From the NCBI GenBank assembly GCA_013140935.1, contig JABFSD010000675.1, forward strand, positions 1-8,985: DNA of 8,985 nucleotides. The letters are read 5' to 3'. The stretch is from Acidobacteriota bacterium (lineage in GTDB: Bacteria > Acidobacteriota > Blastocatellia > RBC074). The notes under the pieces were generated by a model. The model saw only the letters and a list, made by a program, of their open reading frames with translations. It did not search any database and was not told where the DNA came from. Within the stretch, counting starts at the first letter, position 1. The number at the start of each line of letters is the position of its first letter. Positions 5,491-8,985 of this stretch are shown here, in pieces. Position numbers and translations under genes: made by a program.

Positions 5491-6585
5491 ATGAGCATAA
5501 AAAACAAAATCGTAAAGGAACTGGCAGCCGATTATTTATTTCCCTGGCAGCGCAGGAAACGAAAAGCGCAACTGCGCAAGCTGGCGGCTTGCACGCTGGG
5601 CGGAGCCGCCGCTTGTGTGGCGGCGCGCACGCTGTGGCGCAAATGCACCGCTGAGGATTTAACCGGCAAAGCCGTATTGATCACCGGCGGTTCGCGCGGT
5701 CTGGGGTTGAAACTGGCCCGCGAGTTTGCGCGACAAGGCGCGCGCGTAGCGATCTGTGCGCGCGATGAGAAAGAATTGAAATTCGCCAGCATTCAATTGC
5801 TCAGCGAAGGTTATGCGGTGCTGCCCTTGCCTTGCGACTTGAATGATCGGCAACAAGTCGAGGCGCTTATCCACGAAGTCAAAAACGATTTCGGCCAACT
5901 CGACGTGCTGGTCAATAACGCAGGCATCATCAATGTCGGCCCGGTCGAAAGCATGACGGCGGAAGATTTCGAGCAAGCCATGCAAACCAATTATTTCGCG
6001 GCGCTCTATGCCGTTCTCGCCGCGCTGCCCGATATGCAGGCACGTCGCAGCGGTCACCTCGTCAATATCGTTTCGATGGGCGGCAAAATCAGCGTCCCGC
6101 ATTTGATGCCTTATAGCGCCAGCAAATTTGCGCTCGCTGGTTTATCGAAAGGCTTGCAGGCCGAACTCAAGAAAGACGGCATTGCGGTGACGACGGTTTA
6201 TCCGGGACTGATGCGCACCGGCAGCCCACGCAACGCTACGTTCAAGGGACAGCACCGCGCGGAATACGCCTGGTTCAGCATCAGCGATGCACTGCCTTTC
6301 ACTTCGATGAGCGCCCAGCGGGCTGCGTGTCAGATCGTATCGGCTTGCAAGAACCGTGAGGGCGAAGTCGTGCTTTCGCTGCCGGCCAAAATCGCCGATC
6401 AGGTGAACTCGTGCTTTCCCGCCTTGACCACTCACTTGATGGGTTTGGTCAATCAGTGTTTGCCCGCGCCCGGCGGCATCGGCAAAGCCTCGGCGACCGG
6501 CGAAGAAAGCGAATCTTCGTGGTCGCCCTCGTGGCTGACTACGCTCAACGAAGAAGCCGCGCTGAGAAACAATCAAATTCAATAA
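5491..6585 (+). CDS. SDR-family oxidoreductase with N-terminal membrane-anchor segment
   Basis: The 364-residue protein is a classical SDR with additions at both ends. Residues 1-54 are a basic start (RRKRK, 21-25) followed by a moderately hydrophobic Ala/Gly/Cys-rich stretch (LAACTLGGAAACVAARTLW, 31-49) that may anchor it in the inner membrane. The core has TGGSRGLG (65-72), R91 after strand 2 (suggesting NADP preference), D116, VNNAG (141-145), S195 (IVSMGG), Y208 and K212 (YSASK), and YPGLMRTG (237-244). The C-terminal 70 residues exceed a normal SDR of about 250 and end in a polar tail. Substrate is unknown. It has GAGGTGA at 5478-5484, 6 nt before the ATG, and starts 38 bp after the sigma-factor stop, so it probably completes the SDR-sigma-SDR operon. 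Confidence 0.87.
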   Translation: MSIKNKIVKELAADYLFPWQRRKRKAQLRKLAACTLGGAAACVAARTLWRKCTAEDLTGKAVLITGGSRGLGLKLAREFARQGARVAICARDEKELKFASIQLLSEGYAVLPLPCDLNDRQQVEALIHEVKNDFGQLDVLVNNAGIINVGPVESMTAEDFEQAMQTNYFAALYAVLAALPDMQARRSGHLVNIVSMGGKISVPHLMPYSASKFALAGLSKGLQAELKKDGIAVTTVYPGLMRTGSPRNATFKGQHRAEYAWFSISDALPFTSMSAQRAACQIVSACKNREGEVVLSLPAKIADQVNSCFPALTTHLMGLVNQCLPAPGGIGKASATGEESESSWSPSWLTTLNEEAALRNNQIQ

Positions 6586-6628
6586 CGCTTGCCTCACACG
6601 CGCTCCAACAGCGCCAACGGCAAGCGTT
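6584..6628. terminator. Nested hairpin across convergent gene ends
   Basis: AACGCTTGCC (6584-6593) is a perfect inverted repeat of GGCAAGCGTT (6619-6628), with 25 nt between. Inside the loop GCGCT (6600-6604) pairs with AGCGC (6610-6614) around CCAAC. The left arm begins in the SDR stop codon and the right half lies in the last dozen codons of treY. Read on the minus strand, the structure is followed by the T-rich sequence ATTGAATTTGATT, so it fits a treY terminator; on the plus strand no T-run follows. It likely ends transcripts from both directions. Confidence 0.5.
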
Positions 6629-8985
6629 CACCAACCGCAGCGAGCGGCAATCCTTCGGTTGAATTATTTATGCAAACCTGTGTGCCAGTGAAGGCGTCGC
6701 GATAACATCCTGACAAATCGGCGGGCGTTTGAACGCGGGTGTCGCCCCAGACAGGCGCGCCGATGGGCAAATCGGATTCAGCCAACAACGCGGCAAAAAA
6801 GCGAGCTGCGACAACGATGACGGTTTGCCCTGCGTAACGCCGCGCGAAGCTGACGACGTGATGCGCGCGTGCCCCCGTGCTGGGCAGTGGTAGATATTCG
6901 CCGCGCTCAAACAACACGCCGTGATCGCGTCGAAACGCGAGCGCGCGGCTGGTGGTAAACAATTTGATTTTGCCGTCGGCCGGATGTCGCAACCATTCCT
7001 CAGTGAACTCGCCCACCTCAGCGAAAAGCCGTTGTCGCGTGGCGTAATCAACCGGTTGGCGATTGTCTGGGTCTACTAAACTCAAATCCCAAAGTTCGGT
7101 GCCCTGATAAAAATCGGGCACGCCGGGCACGGTGATTTTCAGCAAGGTTTGCGCGAGTGAATTAAAGGCTCCCGCTCGTGCAATCAGCGGATGAAATTCA
7201 CGTAAGGCCGCGAGAAAGGGCGTGTTGGCTGACAAGATGCGCGCGATAAAATCGCGCACGGCTTGTTCATATTCTTCATTCGGATTGAGCCAACTCGAAT
7301 GCAGCTTCGCCTCGCGCAACGCCTTGACCAGGTAATCCTGCATGCGTTGAACATAAGCCTGAAGCGCGGTTTCGTCCTCCAGATGAAAAGGCAGCGAGCC
7401 GATCAAGGTTTGATAAAGCAGATATTCTTCGCGCGCATCGGGCACGGGCGCATCGTCCACAACCGGTTTGAGTTTGCGATTAAGCCGTTGCCATTGTTGT
7501 ACGGCCTTGCTCCAACGCGCGGGTATTTCTGACAGCACGTTGAGGCGTGCGCGCACGTCTTCACCACGTTTTGTGTCGTGCGTCGAAGTGGCGAGCAGCG
7601 TATGCGGCCAGTTTTTCAGACGCTGTTGATTGGCTTCGTGAAAAGCGGCGATAGAAGTGCCAAAGCGCGCGGGATGGCCGCCGACTTCGCACAGCGAGGC
7701 CAGCGGGTAATAGCGATAAAACGCCGTATCCTCTACGCCTTTAGCCGTGACCGGGCCGGTCAGTTGCTGAAAGCGCAGCACGAATTTGCGCCGTTCTTTC
7801 TGTTGTTCGGCTGCGAGTCCGTCGGGTTCTTCAAACAGCAACAGTGAGCGGATGAAAGCGAAGATGGTTTGGCTGAGCGACGGATTTCGTAATTGCGCGC
7901 GGCGCACTGCGAGTTGGATGGAGCGACGATCTTCGGCATTGATGTCGGGTTGAGCTTCGTTTTTGCCGAAGCGCATGTAGCTGCGATAAACCGGAAAGCA
8001 GGCGATCACTTCGCCCAGCGCTTCCTGCAAACTGTTGAGCGTGAAATCGCGCGAATAACGATGCTGTTCGGCGAGACGTTCCAGCTTGCGCGCCAGCACG
8101 TGCAATTCGCCGGACATGGCTGCGTGCAAAATCAGTTTCTTGCCTTCATAAGCTACGTCTTCAAAATCGGTATTCACACCCGCCAGCCGCCGCCAGATTT
8201 GCCGGAACGCGGTCTGGCTTTGCGATTCGACCAACAGGCCGTTCAGCAGATTGAGAAACTCATAACCCGTCGTGCCTTGCGCCGCCCAGTCAGGGCGCAG
8301 CCGTTCGTCGCGGCTTAAAATCTTTTCGACGACGACATAACATTGCAGGGGTTGGGGTTGTGCCGCGCCTTTTTGCGCGCGTTGGCACACGCGGCACAAA
8401 TGTTCGAGATAACGCGCGGGATCGAGCAGCCCATCAATGTGGTCAATGCGCAAGCCTGTGACGATGCCCGCGCGCAACAGATCAAACACGAGCCGATGCA
8501 CGGCGGTGAAAACTTTCGCTTCCTCGACGCGAATGGCAGCGAGTTCGTTCACGTCGAAAAAGCGGCGGTAATTGATTTCGTCAGCGGCGACGCGCCAAAA
8601 CGACAGCCGATAAGCCTGATCGGCCAGCAATTCTTCCAGTCGGTCAAAGCTGCGCGGCTCACCTTTGACGCCGTTGAATTCATGCACGACTTGTTCGAGC
8701 GCCAGCTTCACTTCGTGATGCGTGCCGACTAAAGCTGCCAGCCGTCGTTTGATAATTTCTTTTTCGCGGCGGCGCTGTTTCACTTGTTCGGGGTCGAGTT
8801 CGTGGCGCGGCGGCAGATGTTCGAGCGCGATTAAAATGCTTTCGAGTTCGGCACGTTGCGTTTGTGCGGTTTCGGTTTTCAAGGGCAGAGATTCGAGCAA
8901 CGCTTTGAGGATTGCACTCGCCGAGCGCGGCGCAATCAGCAATCGGGTTTCGTAATAATGCACGAAGAAACTGCCGTCGTGATGG
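6594..8985 (-). CDS. treY: Maltooligosyl trehalose synthase (TreY), 5' end beyond window
   Basis: The frame is open to the right edge (HHDGSFFVHYYETRLL...), so the N-terminus is missing; 796 residues plus the stop are present. TreY (GH13, EC 5.4.99.15) isomerises the reducing-end alpha-1,4 bond of maltooligosaccharides to alpha-1,1, giving maltooligosyltrehalose for TreZ to cleave. Counting from the GTG at 8961-8963 as residue 1, the catalytic elements are visible: nucleophile region GLRIDHIDGL (170-179, likely D174), acid/base region VVVEKILSRDE (210-220, likely E213) and third acidic site STHDTKRGEDVRARL (460-474, D463). LTGPVTAKGVEDTAFYRYYP (401-420) and VPGVPDFYQGTELWDLSLVD are strong TreY signatures. 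The true start lies outside. Partner treZ is not in the window. The cytosolic product provides trehalose for osmotic or desiccation protection. Confidence 0.95.
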   Translation of the reverse strand, partial: HHDGSFFVHYYETRLLIAPRSASAILKALLESLPLKTETAQTQRAELESILIALEHLPPRHELDPEQVKQRRREKEIIKRRLAALVGTHHEVKLALEQVVHEFNGVKGEPRSFDRLEELLADQAYRLSFWRVAADEINYRRFFDVNELAAIRVEEAKVFTAVHRLVFDLLRAGIVTGLRIDHIDGLLDPARYLEHLCRVCQRAQKGAAQPQPLQCYVVVEKILSRDERLRPDWAAQGTTGYEFLNLLNGLLVESQSQTAFRQIWRRLAGVNTDFEDVAYEGKKLILHAAMSGELHVLARKLERLAEQHRYSRDFTLNSLQEALGEVIACFPVYRSYMRFGKNEAQPDINAEDRRSIQLAVRRAQLRNPSLSQTIFAFIRSLLLFEEPDGLAAEQQKERRKFVLRFQQLTGPVTAKGVEDTAFYRYYPLASLCEVGGHPARFGTSIAAFHEANQQRLKNWPHTLLATSTHDTKRGEDVRARLNVLSEIPARWSKAVQQWQRLNRKLKPVVDDAPVPDAREEYLLYQTLIGSLPFHLEDETALQAYVQRMQDYLVKALREAKLHSSWLNPNEEYEQAVRDFIARILSANTPFLAALREFHPLIARAGAFNSLAQTLLKITVPGVPDFYQGTELWDLSLVDPDNRQPVDYATRQRLFAEVGEFTEEWLRHPADGKIKLFTTSRALAFRRDHGVLFERGEYLPLPSTGARAHHVVSFARRYAGQTVIVVAARFFAALLAESDLPIGAPVWGDTRVQTPADLSGCYRDAFTGTQVCINNSTEGLPLAAVGERLPLALLERV

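Noticed and set aside
7263..8955. Several plus-strand open frames of 77-141 residues opposite treY
   Set aside because: They lie antisense to a strongly conserved treY coding sequence, lack ribosome sites and family features, and are expected by chance in the opposite strand of a biased gene.
1..8985. Insertion sequence, prophage or integrative element in the window
   Set aside because: No transposase, integrase, phage gene, tRNA attachment site or terminal repeats were seen.

Overview
The window is a bacterial chromosomal segment of roughly balanced base composition (judged by eye). It is dense in genes, with Shine-Dalgarno sites in front of most starts. The gene mix is a set of small general-stress proteins, an ECF-type sigma factor, two short-chain dehydrogenases and a TreY trehalose-pathway enzyme. 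This fits a soil or environmental bacterium such as an Acidobacteriota member, but that placement is inferred from gene content only and is low confidence. There are no rRNA or tRNA genes, no transposase, no CRISPR array and no phage genes.

Layout, left to right, all on + until 6585. (1) 1-886 holds three tiny genes: a CsbD-like stress protein (140-349), a 52-residue lmo0937/DUF5670-like membrane protein (425-583), and a 73-residue Lys/Gly-rich basic protein (665-886). A perfect 23-bp hairpin terminator (595-645) separates the second and third. (2) 1158-3109 holds a glycine-zipper protein with a YflT-like fold (1158-1745), an SRPBCC protein (1841-2311) and a TerC-family membrane protein (2330-3109). 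The last two are 18 bp apart and likely co-transcribed. (3) 3110-3451 is a gene-free spacer with inverted repeats. It is followed by a secreted CHRD-domain protein (3452-3913). (4) 3992-6585 is a tight set of SDR oxidoreductase, ECF-like sigma factor (start reassigned to 4820) and membrane-anchored SDR oxidoreductase, with gaps of under 40 bp. (5) 6594-8985 on the minus strand is the C-terminal bulk of maltooligosyl trehalose synthase (TreY), running off the right edge. It converges on the SDR gene with only 8 bp between stop codons, and a nested hairpin covers the junction.

The likely common theme is stress and envelope protection: CsbD, DUF5670, YflT-like, TerC and CHRD proteins, and trehalose synthesis for desiccation or osmotic stress. 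The sigma factor may control its flanking SDR genes and possibly the stress genes to the left, but no shared promoter motif could be identified by eye. No clearly new system is evident. The most unusual items are the SDR-sigma-SDR operon with no recognisable anti-sigma factor, the terminator-plus-leader-peptide arrangement at 595-665, and the hairpin embedded in the convergent gene ends at 6584-6628.
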